Of a DNA stretch of 64,000 nucleotides, positions 1 through 8,803 are shown piece after piece. Origin of the DNA: Kaistia soli DSM 19436 (GTDB lineage Bacteria > Pseudomonadota > Alphaproteobacteria > Rhizobiales > Kaistiaceae); the NCBI RefSeq assembly GCF_900129325.1, contig NZ_FQUP01000009.1, positions 1 through 64,000 on the forward strand. The letters run 5' to 3'. Position numbers and translations under genes: made by a program. The notes below the pieces were generated by a model. That model saw only the letters and a program-made list of their open reading frames with translations, did no database searches and was not told the origin of the DNA. Numbering within the stretch: the stretch's first letter is position 1; each line of letters opens with the position of its first letter.

Positions 1-1
1 G

Positions 2-343
2 CTGCAGCAGGACCAACCGGACGATTATGTGCTGGCCACGGGCGAGACGCACACGGTTCGCTCCTTCGTCGAGAAGGCGTTCGCGGCGGTTGACGTGACG
101 CTCGACTGGCAGGGCGAGGGTGTTGAGGAAAAGGGCATCGATACGAAGACCGGCAAGGTCCTCGTCGCGATCGACCCGCGTTACTTCCGCCCGACGGAAG
201 TCGAACTTCTCATCGGCAACCCGGCCAAGGCCAAGGCCAAGCTCGGCTGGAGCCACGAGACCGGTCTCGATGCGCTCGTCGCCGAGATGATGGTCGAGGA
301 CCTCAAGGTCATGGCCCACGCCCCCGTCATGCACAACGCGTGA
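2..343 (+). CDS. gmd: GDP-mannose 4,6-dehydratase, C-terminal part (cut by window edge)
   Basis: The reading frame is open from base 2 to the stop at 341-343. It encodes the last 113 or so residues of a protein normally about 350 long, so the 5' part lies outside the window. The stretch DDYVLATGETHTVRSFVEKAF is the well-known C-terminal region of GDP-mannose 4,6-dehydratase, and GNPAKAKAKLGW a little later fits the same family. The enzyme converts GDP-mannose to GDP-4-keto-6-deoxymannose in the cytoplasm. That is the precursor of GDP-fucose, GDP-rhamnose or GDP-perosamine, so the glycan built by the downstream locus may contain a 6-deoxyhexose (inference). No internal damage is visible. Confidence 0.93.
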   Translation: MQQDQPDDYVLATGETHTVRSFVEKAFAAVDVTLDWQGEGVEEKGIDTKTGKVLVAIDPRYFRPTEVELLIGNPAKAKAKLGWSHETGLDALVAEMMVEDLKVMAHAPVMHNA

Positions 344-469
344 GGATAAGCCCAGCGCAGCCGCTTCGGAACGGGTGACCAGATGGCGATCTCCTGCAGC
401 CTCATGCCTGGACCGACACGTCAAGAAGCGCCTGGACCTAGGGCCGCGCTGGCCAATGCTTCCGAGATC

Positions 470-490
470 GCCGGCAAGGCCCTTGCCGGC
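470..490 (+). terminator. Strong hairpin between gmd and the flippase gene
   Basis: A perfect 9-bp inverted repeat (GCCGGCAAG at 470-478, CTTGCCGGC at 482-490) with a 3-base loop lies 127 bases after the gmd stop. It is not followed by a clean T-run; a short TTTT comes 10 bases later. It may be a weak or factor-assisted terminator or an RNA-stabilising hairpin. Confidence 0.4.
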
Positions 491-570
491 GCTTTCGGCA
501 TTTTGAGTCGCGTCGTCCGCAGTTCGCTTCAAGCGAGCGGGCGCACGCGTCGATCGCCCCACGCCGGGGC

Positions 571-1950
571 ATGGTTGTGAAACTGCCACAACTTGCCCAT
601 GTCGCCGCGGTCGGGCGGCTGGCGCAGCAGCAGTTCGGCAAGCGGTCCTCGCGGCTGGTCGCCGGCAATTTCATGCTGCTGCTGCTGGAGAAGTTCGTCC
701 GCTTCGGCCTCAGCTTTGTCGTCGGCGCCTGGGTGCTGCGCTATCTCGGACCTACCCGCAGCGGTTCCATCACCTATGTCGCGGCCACCGTCGCGATCAT
801 GCTGCCGCTCGCCCGCCTCGGCCTCGATCCGCTGCTCTTGCGCGACAGCAACCAGAAGCCGGAGCAGCGCGGCACGATGTTCGGCTCGGCGATTGCCCTG
901 CGCGCCATTGCCGGCATCGTCCTGTTCGCGATCTCGCTCGGTATCAGCGCCGTCGATGGCAATCTCGAGAGTAACGCGCTGCTCGTCGCCATCCTGTCGC
1001 TCGTGCTCATCTCGCAGCCCTACGAGGTGTTCGAGCTCTGGTTCCAGGCAAGCGGCCAGGTGCGCAAGCCGGTTACGGCGCGGCTGACGGCGCTGTTCAT
1101 CCTCGCCGGGCTCCGCGTCGCCTCGATCCTCAGCGGCGCCGGCATCCTCGTCTTTGCCTTTCTCCAGACTCTTGAGAGCTGGATCACCAGCGCCATCAAT
1201 TACGCCTTCTACCGCTCGTCGCGGCCGTTTCCCCTGACCCCACGGGCGAAAACCGGCCTCGCGATGCTGCAGGAAGGCTGGCCCTACATGCTCTCGGGCC
1301 TGATGATCATCGTCTATATGCGCATCGACCAGATCATGCTCGGCAACATGATCGACAAGCGCGCGGTCGGCATCTTCTATGCCGCCACCTCGCTGCTCGA
1401 GGCGGCCTATTTCATCCCGACCATGCTGAACGTCGCGCTGGTGCCGACCTTCATGCAGGCCGCGGCAAAGGACCCGTTCCGCTACCGTGCGATGATGTCG
1501 CTGCACATCAATTTCGCGTTGTTCTATTCGATGATCGCGGCGGTCGCGCTGCACTTCCTCGCGCCGTATATCATCCTCTTCCTCTATCACGAGCGCTTCG
1601 CCGACAGCATTCCCGTGCTGCAGGTCTATGCCTTCGCCTATGTCTTCGTCTGCGTGGGCCTTGCCCAGAGCAACTGGTTCGTCGTCGAGCGCAAGGGCCG
1701 GATAACCCTGCTGAAGTCCTGCATCGGCGCCGCCGTCAACATCCTGCTCAATCTCTGGCTGATCCCGCGCTATGGGGTCGTTGGAGCCGCCTACAGCACG
1801 ATCGCAGCGCAATTCGCCGCCACCTATGGCTCGGCGATCCTGTTCAACCGCCAACTGCTTCACATCCAGTTCGTCTTGCCTTTCAGCACCGAGATGCGAC
1901 AGCGCCTGAGGCAGTCCCCTGGCCAAGGGGCGGCTGACGATGCGATCTGA
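571..1950 (+). CDS. Wzx-like polysaccharide flippase (MATE/MOP superfamily)
   Basis: This 459-residue protein consists almost entirely of hydrophobic segments, roughly a dozen. The N-terminal region (residues 30-70, with LEKFVRFGLSFVVGAWVLRYLGP) has the RFG and YLGP pattern of the polysaccharide-transport/Wzx family. Such proteins flip undecaprenyl-linked oligosaccharide units across the inner membrane. The length fits the family (400-500). It is the first gene after gmd, 20 bases before a glycosyltransferase, and so belongs to the glycan operon. Base composition is as GC-rich as the genome average. The exact glycan cannot be told from the sequence. A teichoic or exopolysaccharide exporter of the same superfamily would look alike. 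Confidence 0.88.
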   Translation: MVVKLPQLAHVAAVGRLAQQQFGKRSSRLVAGNFMLLLLEKFVRFGLSFVVGAWVLRYLGPTRSGSITYVAATVAIMLPLARLGLDPLLLRDSNQKPEQRGTMFGSAIALRAIAGIVLFAISLGISAVDGNLESNALLVAILSLVLISQPYEVFELWFQASGQVRKPVTARLTALFILAGLRVASILSGAGILVFAFLQTLESWITSAINYAFYRSSRPFPLTPRAKTGLAMLQEGWPYMLSGLMIIVYMRIDQIMLGNMIDKRAVGIFYAATSLLEAAYFIPTMLNVALVPTFMQAAAKDPFRYRAMMSLHINFALFYSMIAAVALHFLAPYIILFLYHERFADSIPVLQVYAFAYVFVCVGLAQSNWFVVERKGRITLLKSCIGAAVNILLNLWLIPRYGVVGAAYSTIAAQFAATYGSAILFNRQLLHIQFVLPFSTEMRQRLRQSPGQGAADDAI

Positions 1951-1970
1951 TCAAAAGGAGCCAGTATCTG

Positions 1971-2930
1971 ATGACGGAAGCCACAAGTATGAATAGCCCG
2001 GTGCTGCTCCTGATCTTCCGGCGCCCCGAGACCACACAGGCGGTCATGAACGCGCTCGCACTCTCGAAGCCGAAGCGGCTCTATATCGCCGCAGACGGAC
2101 CGCGCAATGCGGCGGAAGCGGCTATCTGCGAGGCGACTCGGGCGGTCGCGACCAATGTCAGCTGGGATTGTGAGGTGCACACGCTGTTCCGAGACGAGAA
2201 TCTTGGCCTCCGCAGGTCGGTTCAATCGGGCCTCGACTGGTTCTTCGAACATGAGATGAGGGGCATCATTCTTGAAGATGACTGCGTCCCAGCCCCTGAT
2301 TTCTTCCAATTCTGCGACGAACTCCTCGAATATTATGCTGACGATACACGGGTGGGTGCGATTGCCGGCACAACCTATACAAGACCAGGGGATGTCTCGG
2401 ACAGCTATTACTTCTCCCGTAATCTCAATGTTTGGGGTTGGGCAACATGGAGAAGAGCGTGGAAGTTAAACGACCCCGACATGAAGGACTGGCCTCATCT
2501 CCGGAAGACCGAATTTCTGCGTCGGCTGGCTTTCGGCAGGTTCGGGTTCGAGACCTTCTGGCGGTCGATTTTCGACACCTGCTATGCTGGCGGCTATCCG
2601 CAGTCCTGGGCCTATCGTTGGGTCTTTTCCTGCTGGAGTCGGGGTCTGTTGACTTGTGCTCCTGCCGCAAATCTTGTTTCCAACGTCGGCGACGACGATG
2701 CGGCAACGCACACGACCATCCACGATGCCACTATCCACGGCCGTGAGGCGCTTGGCTTGTCATTCCCGCTCCGGCATCCCAGGGATGTAGCGGCTGACGG
2801 ACGTTTTGAGGTCAATCAGGACCGCGAGGTCTACAAGCTCTGGAAGGCCCCCTTCCGCCGTGCACGCATGGCGATTGGCCTGCCCGCTCCGTCCACCATT
2901 CCTAAACTGGTAAAGTCAGCCATCAAATAG
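1971..2930 (+). CDS. GT-A type glycosyltransferase (HlpA-like)
   Basis: This 319-residue soluble protein has a GT-A fold pattern. An N-terminal beta strand with VLLLIFRRPETT is followed by RLYIAADGPRN. An acidic metal/nucleotide-binding motif, ILEDDCVPAPDF, lies near residue 100, and WGWATWRRAW near residue 160 is characteristic of the family often labelled hemolytic protein HlpA-like or sugar transferase. It probably adds one sugar to the lipid-linked unit flipped by the preceding gene. A second ATG at codon 5 or 6 is possible as the start. Codon use is somewhat less GC-rich than in the flippase, which is common in polysaccharide loci and suggests transfer. Confidence 0.85.
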   Translation: MTEATSMNSPVLLLIFRRPETTQAVMNALALSKPKRLYIAADGPRNAAEAAICEATRAVATNVSWDCEVHTLFRDENLGLRRSVQSGLDWFFEHEMRGIILEDDCVPAPDFFQFCDELLEYYADDTRVGAIAGTTYTRPGDVSDSYYFSRNLNVWGWATWRRAWKLNDPDMKDWPHLRKTEFLRRLAFGRFGFETFWRSIFDTCYAGGYPQSWAYRWVFSCWSRGLLTCAPAANLVSNVGDDDAATHTTIHDATIHGREALGLSFPLRHPRDVAADGRFEVNQDREVYKLWKAPFRRARMAIGLPAPSTIPKLVKSAIK

Positions 2931-3057
2931 CGATTCCTCGGCCGGCGACGGGTAGGCTGCGCAGCAGATAGAGTCCGGTCTGTCGACGCGCCAAAGCTGA
3001 AAAGCGACCGCCCAGAGAAGTACAGGAAACAGAGACGGATTGTCGTCTGGAGTATTT

Positions 3058-4152
3058 ATGAAAGTTCTCTACGACTCCCAGGCGTTCGCGCAATATAAGC
3101 GTGGCGGTGTTGCGAAGTATTTCGCCACCCTTGCGCAGGGCAGCCCGAGCGGATCGTTCGCGGCGGAATTTGATTTCTGGGCGTGCTATAATTCGCATTA
3201 CTTCGAAATGGGTGGCCATCGCCTGCTCCATGTGCCACCGGTGCGCGGCGGGCAGCGCATAGCCAAATTCGTGAACACGCTCGTTCCGCGCCGGCGACCC
3301 CGTTGCGATGTCTGGCACGCGACGAACTACGATGCGGCCTGCCTAGATGGCCGCTACGGCGCCATTCCGATGATCTGCACAGTCCACGACATGATCCCCG
3401 AGCTTCTGCCTGAATACTTTGCCTCGAATCCTCACTCGGGAAAGAAAGCCTATGTCAATCAAGCAACCGTCATCATCGCCGTGTCGTCACAAACAAAGAG
3501 CGATCTGGTAGAGCTTTACGGGATCGAACCGGCAAAGATCCATGTCGTTCATCACGGCATCGACCTCAACCATCAGCATGTCACGCCGCTTCCCGTGCCG
3601 GACCGTTACGTCCTCTATGTTGGCAGCCGGCGCGAATACAAGAATTTTGACAACGCTCTGCGCGCCTTCCATACCGCAGCCAGAGCCGACCCGTCGCTCT
3701 CATTGGTATGCACCCCTGGGGGCGCTTTGTCCGAGAGCCAGCGCGCGGCGCTCGACCCCGATATCGCCCAGCGAATCCACTTCGTCAGTTCGACTGACTC
3801 GCAGCTTGCCTATCTCTATTCCAAGGCGCTGATGTTCCTCTATCCGTCATTGTACGAGGGTTTCGGCATCCCGATCCTTGAAGCAATGATAAATCTCTGC
3901 CCGGTCGTGTTGGCCGACGCGAGCTGCTTTCCGGAAGTCGCCGCTGACGCGGCTCTCTATTTCGATCCTAACAGCCATGTCGAAATGGCGGAAGCAATCC
4001 AGCGCGTCGCCGCCGATGCCGGCCTGCGGCACAGCATGGTGGAGCGGGGTCGCACCCGTGTCCGTGACTTCTCGATCGAGGCGATGCTCGAAGCGACGTC
4101 GACCGTCTATCGGTTGGCGGCGGACGGCGCAGGCGGAGCGAGTCAGGCATGA
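3058..4152 (+). CDS. GT4-family glycosyltransferase
   Basis: This is a 364-residue glycosyltransferase of the GT-B fold. The N-terminal part (MKVLYDSQAFAQYKRGGVAKYF) contains the acceptor-site glycine-rich loop. The C-terminal half carries YVLYVGSRREYKNF (about residue 185) and the donor-binding block FLYPSLYEGFGIPILEAM (about 262-280), with the EGFG-x7-E pattern of family GT4. The ATG at 3058 is preferred over an upstream in-frame start at 3040 because the family consensus begins at MKVLYD. The donor sugar is unknown; a mannosyltransferase is plausible given gmd. The stop overlaps the start of the next small ORF (ATGA at 4149-4152). Confidence 0.92.
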   Translation: MKVLYDSQAFAQYKRGGVAKYFATLAQGSPSGSFAAEFDFWACYNSHYFEMGGHRLLHVPPVRGGQRIAKFVNTLVPRRRPRCDVWHATNYDAACLDGRYGAIPMICTVHDMIPELLPEYFASNPHSGKKAYVNQATVIIAVSSQTKSDLVELYGIEPAKIHVVHHGIDLNHQHVTPLPVPDRYVLYVGSRREYKNFDNALRAFHTAARADPSLSLVCTPGGALSESQRAALDPDIAQRIHFVSSTDSQLAYLYSKALMFLYPSLYEGFGIPILEAMINLCPVVLADASCFPEVAADAALYFDPNSHVEMAEAIQRVAADAGLRHSMVERGRTRVRDFSIEAMLEATSTVYRLAADGAGGASQA

Positions 4153-4352
4153 ACACGAAACGACCGAAGACGGCCCGGCCGCAGTCCTCCGATGACGGAA
4201 GCGACATCGCCACGTACGAGCGCGCGCTTCCGCTTCCTCCATTGTGCGCGTTGCCTGATGCTGAGCACGAAGCGGCCGCTGTCGCTCACAACAGAGCCTT
4301 CGCCGCCTTCGGCACGACCTTCCAGTCGATCCTCCACGAGGCGGCAACATGA
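4149..4352 (+). CDS. Small coupled ORF of unknown function (67 aa)
   Basis: A 67-residue ORF sits exactly between the GT4 gene and the acyltransferase. Its ATG overlaps the GT4 stop as ATGA (4149-4152), and its stop overlaps the acyltransferase start as ATGA (4349-4352). A GGAG sequence lies about 11 bases upstream. The protein is hydrophilic at its N-terminus, has no membrane segment and no motif that I recognise. The two coupling overlaps are the main reason to consider it translated. The alternative is that it is a chance open frame that fills a short spacer, or one that serves only to couple translation of its neighbours. Confidence 0.45.
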   Translation: MNTKRPKTARPQSSDDGSDIATYERALPLPPLCALPDAEHEAAAVAHNRAFAAFGTTFQSILHEAAT

Positions 4353-6388
4353 GCGTGTCGCCCGCCACCGTGAGACAGAGCGAATCGAAGAAGTTTCGCA
4401 GCGACATCAACGGATTGCGGGCGATTGCTGTCGCGGCGGTCGTCCTTTTCCACTTCGAGATTGCTGGCTTCTCAGGCGGGTTTGTGGGTGTCGACGTATT
4501 CTTCGTCATCTCAGGGTACCTGATGACGAAGATCATCTTCGATCGGATTGATCGCGGCACCTTCTCAATCCTCGGATTCTTCTACGATCGCGCGCGACGC
4601 ATAGTCCCCGCGCTGATTGTCTTATGCGCGGTCCTGCTTGGTGTGGCGTGGTTCGTGCTGATTCCGAACGACCTTCTTGTGCTAGGCAAGCACAGCGCTT
4701 CGGCCGTAATGTTTCTTTCCAATTTGGTTTTCTGGAAGGAATCTGGCTATTTCGACCTAGCATCGCGCGAAAAGTGGCTGCTCCATACCTGGTCGCTGTC
4801 AGTCGAGTTCCAGTTCTATCTGGTTTATCCTATCCTCGCTGTGCTTCTGGCTCGGTTTACGCCTCGGAAGATTGCGGTCGCGATCCTGGGCTTGATTGGC
4901 GTTGCCTCTTTCGGATTGTCGATCTACCAGACCGCGGTCGCGCCTACTGCAGCGTTCTTCCTCCTGCCGGCACGCGCATGGGAGTTGCTGGCCGGAGCGA
5001 TGGTCTATTTCCTGCCGCTGCGCGCGTCGGCTTCAAGTCGTCGGCTCATCGAACTTGCCGGCCTGTGCCTGATCTTAGCTGCTATCTTCGTCTTCGGGCC
5101 AGAGGCACCGTGGCCGGGCTGGCGAGCGATCGTGCCGGTTGCCGGCGCCGCTTTCGTCATTCTGGCCGATCAGCCGGGCTCCGTCTGGGCTGCCAATCCG
5201 GTGACGACATGGCTCGGGAAGTCGTCCTATTCGATCTATCTTTGGCACTGGCCCGTCGTGGTCGGTCTGAATTACTGGCTCGTCAGTCCTGAACTGATCT
5301 GGATCTTGGTGGGCGTCGGGGCGTCGCTAGCTCTCGGTAGCCTGTCCTATCTTTTTGTCGAGATTCCCTCGCAGCGTTGGCTTGCACGCGACGACAATGC
5401 GTCCACCTTCCGCCGATATGGGATGCTCGCGTCTTTCCTGGCGGTGCTCATTGTGGTCGCCGGCGCAGGTGCGGCGGTCTGGATCAAGCGCGGCGTGCCG
5501 AGCCGGTTTTCGCCATTGGTAGCGATTGCGGATGCGGCCGCGCGCGACTTCAACACACAGGACACACGCTGCTTTGTGCGCGCCGGTCAGCCAGCGCCCC
5601 CCTGCATCATCGGGGGAGACGGCAAGACCGGGGTCGTGGAGATGATCGGCGACAGCCACGCCTCAAGTACAGTGACGGCGCTCGCGGCGGCCGTTCCGAA
5701 AGAACTGCAAGGCGGAGTTCGCTATGAAGCCTACGCATCTTGCCCGACCCTTCTCCACGGCGTCAGCCCCAATCCGGAAAATCTCTGCTTCGCCTTCAAC
5801 CGCAAATTCCTGGACCCGGTCGTGAATGGGCCGGCGTCAGAGATTCCAATCGTCGTGATCAACAACTGGCGAAGCTACGCGGAAGCGGCCAGTCTGAGTT
5901 TCGCGACTGACGATGGATCACTGACGCCATTCAGCTTTGTGGGCTATCGCGGCGACCTTCAGACTACGCTCTGCCAAATGGCCCGGAAGCGTCCGACCTA
6001 CGTGGTTCTGCCCCTTCCGGATTATCCGGTCCGCATTGCCCAGACGCTCGCCCGGTCCTTGACCCGCGATCCGAAGGCGCCGGACATCACGATGCCGATC
6101 GGCGAGTATCGTCAAAGACAGGGCGAGATGGCCGAGGTCCTGAAGGAGACCGCCAAATGCGGCGTGCACCTCCTCGATCCGGCACCATTCCTCTGTCCCG
6201 ACGGTAAATGCATGGGCTCGTTGAACGGCCACCCGCTGTATTTCGACAACCACCATCTCAACGAATACGGCAACAAGTTCTTGACGCCGATGTTCGCGGA
6301 GATTTTCGCGTCGTCCGCTTCAAAAGCAGGCGCCGCTCCACTGCAAAACGTTGACTCGAACGTCCCTGATCCCTCGAAGAAGATGTGA
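4349..6388 (+). CDS. Acyltransferase-3 / SGNH fusion (OafA-type O-acetyltransferase)
   Basis: This 679-residue protein starts with an acyltransferase-3 membrane domain. FRSDINGLRAIAVAAVVLFHF and the following FVGVDVFFVISGYLM (about residues 12-60) are the hallmark. About ten transmembrane segments run to residue 375. A C-terminal periplasmic SGNH domain follows, with block I GDSHASS (near residue 433) and the block V pattern DNHHLNEYG (near residue 634). Proteins of this build acetylate surface polysaccharides: the membrane domain moves the acyl group and the SGNH domain attaches it. The length is typical (600-700). A GAGG ribosome site precedes the ATG. It probably decorates the glycan made by this locus. 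Confidence 0.93.
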   Translation: MSVSPATVRQSESKKFRSDINGLRAIAVAAVVLFHFEIAGFSGGFVGVDVFFVISGYLMTKIIFDRIDRGTFSILGFFYDRARRIVPALIVLCAVLLGVAWFVLIPNDLLVLGKHSASAVMFLSNLVFWKESGYFDLASREKWLLHTWSLSVEFQFYLVYPILAVLLARFTPRKIAVAILGLIGVASFGLSIYQTAVAPTAAFFLLPARAWELLAGAMVYFLPLRASASSRRLIELAGLCLILAAIFVFGPEAPWPGWRAIVPVAGAAFVILADQPGSVWAANPVTTWLGKSSYSIYLWHWPVVVGLNYWLVSPELIWILVGVGASLALGSLSYLFVEIPSQRWLARDDNASTFRRYGMLASFLAVLIVVAGAGAAVWIKRGVPSRFSPLVAIADAAARDFNTQDTRCFVRAGQPAPPCIIGGDGKTGVVEMIGDSHASSTVTALAAAVPKELQGGVRYEAYASCPTLLHGVSPNPENLCFAFNRKFLDPVVNGPASEIPIVVINNWRSYAEAASLSFATDDGSLTPFSFVGYRGDLQTTLCQMARKRPTYVVLPLPDYPVRIAQTLARSLTRDPKAPDITMPIGEYRQRQGEMAEVLKETAKCGVHLLDPAPFLCPDGKCMGSLNGHPLYFDNHHLNEYGNKFLTPMFAEIFASSASKAGAAPLQNVDSNVPDPSKKM

Positions 6389-6443
6389 TCGTGACGATGC
6401 GGGGCGGCGACGTTGGCGACTTGAACAGCTGGGATGTGATGTG

Positions 6444-7319
6444 ATGCCGAGCGTCAAGCTTGTTGTCCTGATGACCTGTTTCAACAGGCGGGCGCTGACT
6501 CTCGCGGCGCTTGAAGCCTTCTTCGTTGCGGCGCGGACGGCGGATCTCGAGGCCGAAGTCGTTCTTGTCGACGACGCCTCCACCGATGGGACGGCGGCGG
6601 CGGTCGCCGCGGCGATGCCTAAGGTTCGCATCGAGACCGGGACCGGCTCGCTGTTCTGGAACGGCGGCATGCGGCGGGCCTGGGAGACGGCACGGACGCT
6701 GCCGCATGACTATGTGCTCTGGCTCAATGACGACGTTCATCTCGAGCCGGACAGCCTCGTCCGCCTCCTCGCCTTCCAGAAGGAGCAGGAGGCGCAGCGC
6801 GGGCCGCGCGTGATCTCCGTCGGCAAGCTGCTCGACCCGGCGACCGGCGCGCTCACCTATGGCGGATACCGGATCGCGCCGGGGCTGTCGCGGCTGCGCT
6901 TCGTGCGCCTGCCCGCGGGCACGATCGAATGCGACACAATGAATGGCAACTGCGTCCTCATCCCGGCGATCGCCGAGGCCGAGGTCGGCATCTCCTCGCC
7001 GCACTTCACCCACGCCGTCGGCGATATCGACTATGGCCTGCGGGCCCGCGAGAAGGGCTACGCGATCCTGGAATGTCCCGAGCCTGTGGCGCGGCTGGAG
7101 AAGAACGCCGACTATGTGAAGAAGACGGCGGCGCTGACGCTTTCCAACTGGCGCTTCATTCTCTTCCACCCCAAGGGTGTTCCGGTGCGCGAGTGGTACC
7201 ATTTCTGCCGCGCCTATGGTGGACCGTTCTGGCCGGTCAATTTCGGCGTCCGCTATCTGAAGATGATCGCGCGAGGCCTTTCGGGCGGCAATGGCAGCGC
7301 TGCGCGGCGCGGCGGTTGA
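6444..7319 (+). CDS. GT2-family glycosyltransferase (rhamnosyltransferase-like)
   Basis: A 291-residue GT-A glycosyltransferase. The N-terminus VLMTCFNRRALTLAAL is followed by EVVLVDDASTDGT (about residue 37) and WLNDDVHLEPDS (about residue 93), which are the nucleotide- and metal-binding motifs of family GT2. LFWNGGMRRAW between them is typical of the rhamnosyltransferase-like branch. I chose the ATG at 6444 because the family similarity begins directly there; the open frame extends upstream to 6351, where it overlaps the preceding gene in another frame. No membrane segment is visible, so it probably works at the cytoplasmic face. Confidence 0.9.
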   Translation: MPSVKLVVLMTCFNRRALTLAALEAFFVAARTADLEAEVVLVDDASTDGTAAAVAAAMPKVRIETGTGSLFWNGGMRRAWETARTLPHDYVLWLNDDVHLEPDSLVRLLAFQKEQEAQRGPRVISVGKLLDPATGALTYGGYRIAPGLSRLRFVRLPAGTIECDTMNGNCVLIPAIAEAEVGISSPHFTHAVGDIDYGLRAREKGYAILECPEPVARLEKNADYVKKTAALTLSNWRFILFHPKGVPVREWYHFCRAYGGPFWPVNFGVRYLKMIARGLSGGNGSAARRGG

Positions 7320-7472
7320 CCGTTGCCTGCGCGATTTGATGCGCCGCAGCATAGCGAGTACGATGCACCCTGCGGCGCGGTGGAAGCGCACAGGCTGCTG
7401 TTCGGCATACTGGGCGCGGCAGGGCCGCGGCGTCCTTCGACAGGCCGCGTGACAACAGGCAAGAGCACACTG

Positions 7473-8630
7473 ATGCGGATATTGCGGGTCATAGCTTCAG
7501 TCGATCCCGAGCATGGCGGCCCCATCGAGGGCCTGAAGCGGAGCAGCGCCGTGCTGGCGGAGACCGGGCATGTCACGGAAGTCGCGTCCTGCGACGATCC
7601 CGCCGCGCGCTACGTCGCTGAATTTCCCTTTAGCGTGCATGCGCTCGGTCCGTCGCCGAGCCGGTATGGCTATACGCCGAGGCTGACGCCCTGGATCCGC
7701 GACAATGCCCACCGTTTCGATGCAGCCGTGGTGCACGGGCTCTGGAATTATGCGTCGATCGGCGCCTGGCGCGCGCTGCGCAACAGCCCCCTGCCCTATG
7801 TGATCTTCACGCATGGCATGCTCGATCCGTGGTTCAACACCGCCCAACCGGTCAAGCGCTGGGCGAAGCAGGCCTATTGGCTCGCCGGCCAGAGCTGGGT
7901 CCTGGCAAGAGCCCGCTCGGTGCTGTTCACCTCCGAAGAAGAGCGGCGGCTGGCACGAACGGCCTTCTGGGGACCGTCCTACACGGAGCGAGTCGTTTCC
8001 TATGGCGCCGCCGAGCCGCCGGAAGGGTCGGAGGCGCAACAGGCGGCGTTTCGGGACCGCGTTCCCGAACTCGGCGACCGCCCCTATCTGCTCTTTCTCA
8101 GCCGAATCCATCCCAAGAAGGGCTGCGACCTGCTGGTGACAGCCTTCGCGCGCGTGGCCGCCCTGCAGCCCGATCTGCAGTTGGTGCTCGCCGGTCCCGA
8201 TCCGGTCGGCCTCAAGGCCGAACTGATCGCTGCCGCCCGGTCTGCGGGCATTGCCGACCGGCTGCATTTTCCGGGCATGCTCCGCGACGCGGCGAAATGG
8301 GGAGCTTTCCGCGGCGCGCTGGCCTTCGTACTCCCTTCGCATCAGGAGAATTTCGGCATCGTCGTCGCCGAGGCGATGTCCTGCGGCGTGCCGGTCCTCA
8401 TTACCAACAAGGTCAACATCTGGCGTGAAGTCGCAGCGGCGGGAGCCGGGCTAGTCGCCGACGACACGGCAGAGGGCATCGAGGCTATGCTGCGCGACTT
8501 CCTTGGCGCGTCCGACACGCGCCGCGCCGCGCTTCGGAGCGCAGCGCGGCGCGGATACGAGGCACATTTCAGCATCGGCAGCGCCGCCGCCGATCTTGAG
8601 GCCGTGCTGGCTGGCCTGTCCGTTCGATGA
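7473..8630 (+). CDS. GT4-family glycosyltransferase
   Basis: This 385-residue GT-B protein starts at MRILRVIASVDPEHGGP, which carries the glycine-rich N-terminal loop of GT4 enzymes (PEHGGPIEGLKR). The C-terminal half has YLLFLSRIHPKKGCDLLV (about residue 205) and FVLPSHQENFGIVVAEAMSCGVPVL (about 285-310), the EX7E donor-binding block. An upstream in-frame start at 7323 would add 50 residues without family similarity, so 7473 is preferred. It lies between a GT2 gene and a polymerase/ligase-like membrane protein. Donor and acceptor are unknown. Confidence 0.9.
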   Translation: MRILRVIASVDPEHGGPIEGLKRSSAVLAETGHVTEVASCDDPAARYVAEFPFSVHALGPSPSRYGYTPRLTPWIRDNAHRFDAAVVHGLWNYASIGAWRALRNSPLPYVIFTHGMLDPWFNTAQPVKRWAKQAYWLAGQSWVLARARSVLFTSEEERRLARTAFWGPSYTERVVSYGAAEPPEGSEAQQAAFRDRVPELGDRPYLLFLSRIHPKKGCDLLVTAFARVAALQPDLQLVLAGPDPVGLKAELIAAARSAGIADRLHFPGMLRDAAKWGAFRGALAFVLPSHQENFGIVVAEAMSCGVPVLITNKVNIWREVAAAGAGLVADDTAEGIEAMLRDFLGASDTRRAALRSAARRGYEAHFSIGSAAADLEAVLAGLSVR

Positions 8631-8803
8631 TGCACGGCCGCGTCACATGAAAGAGACCGCCGTGCCGTCCGCGTCCCTGACAACCAAGCATCGCGATCGG
8701 CTGAACCCGGGTCGCGCTTTCGCCGCATTGCGTTGCCAATTGGCGCTGCAGAGTGGCATCTTTCCGCCCAGCCGTCAGCGTGGCTTGCTTCTGGAAACGA
8801 CCG

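Noticed and set aside
529-1926. Long minus-strand open frame opposite the flippase gene
   Set aside because: The translation is rich in Arg, Glu, Asp, Gln and His without domains, as expected for the antisense of a GC-rich hydrophobic gene; the plus-strand flippase explains the region.
2923-3318. Minus-strand frame between two glycosyltransferase genes
   Set aside because: It overlaps the start of the GT4 gene, has no ribosome site and no recognisable domain.
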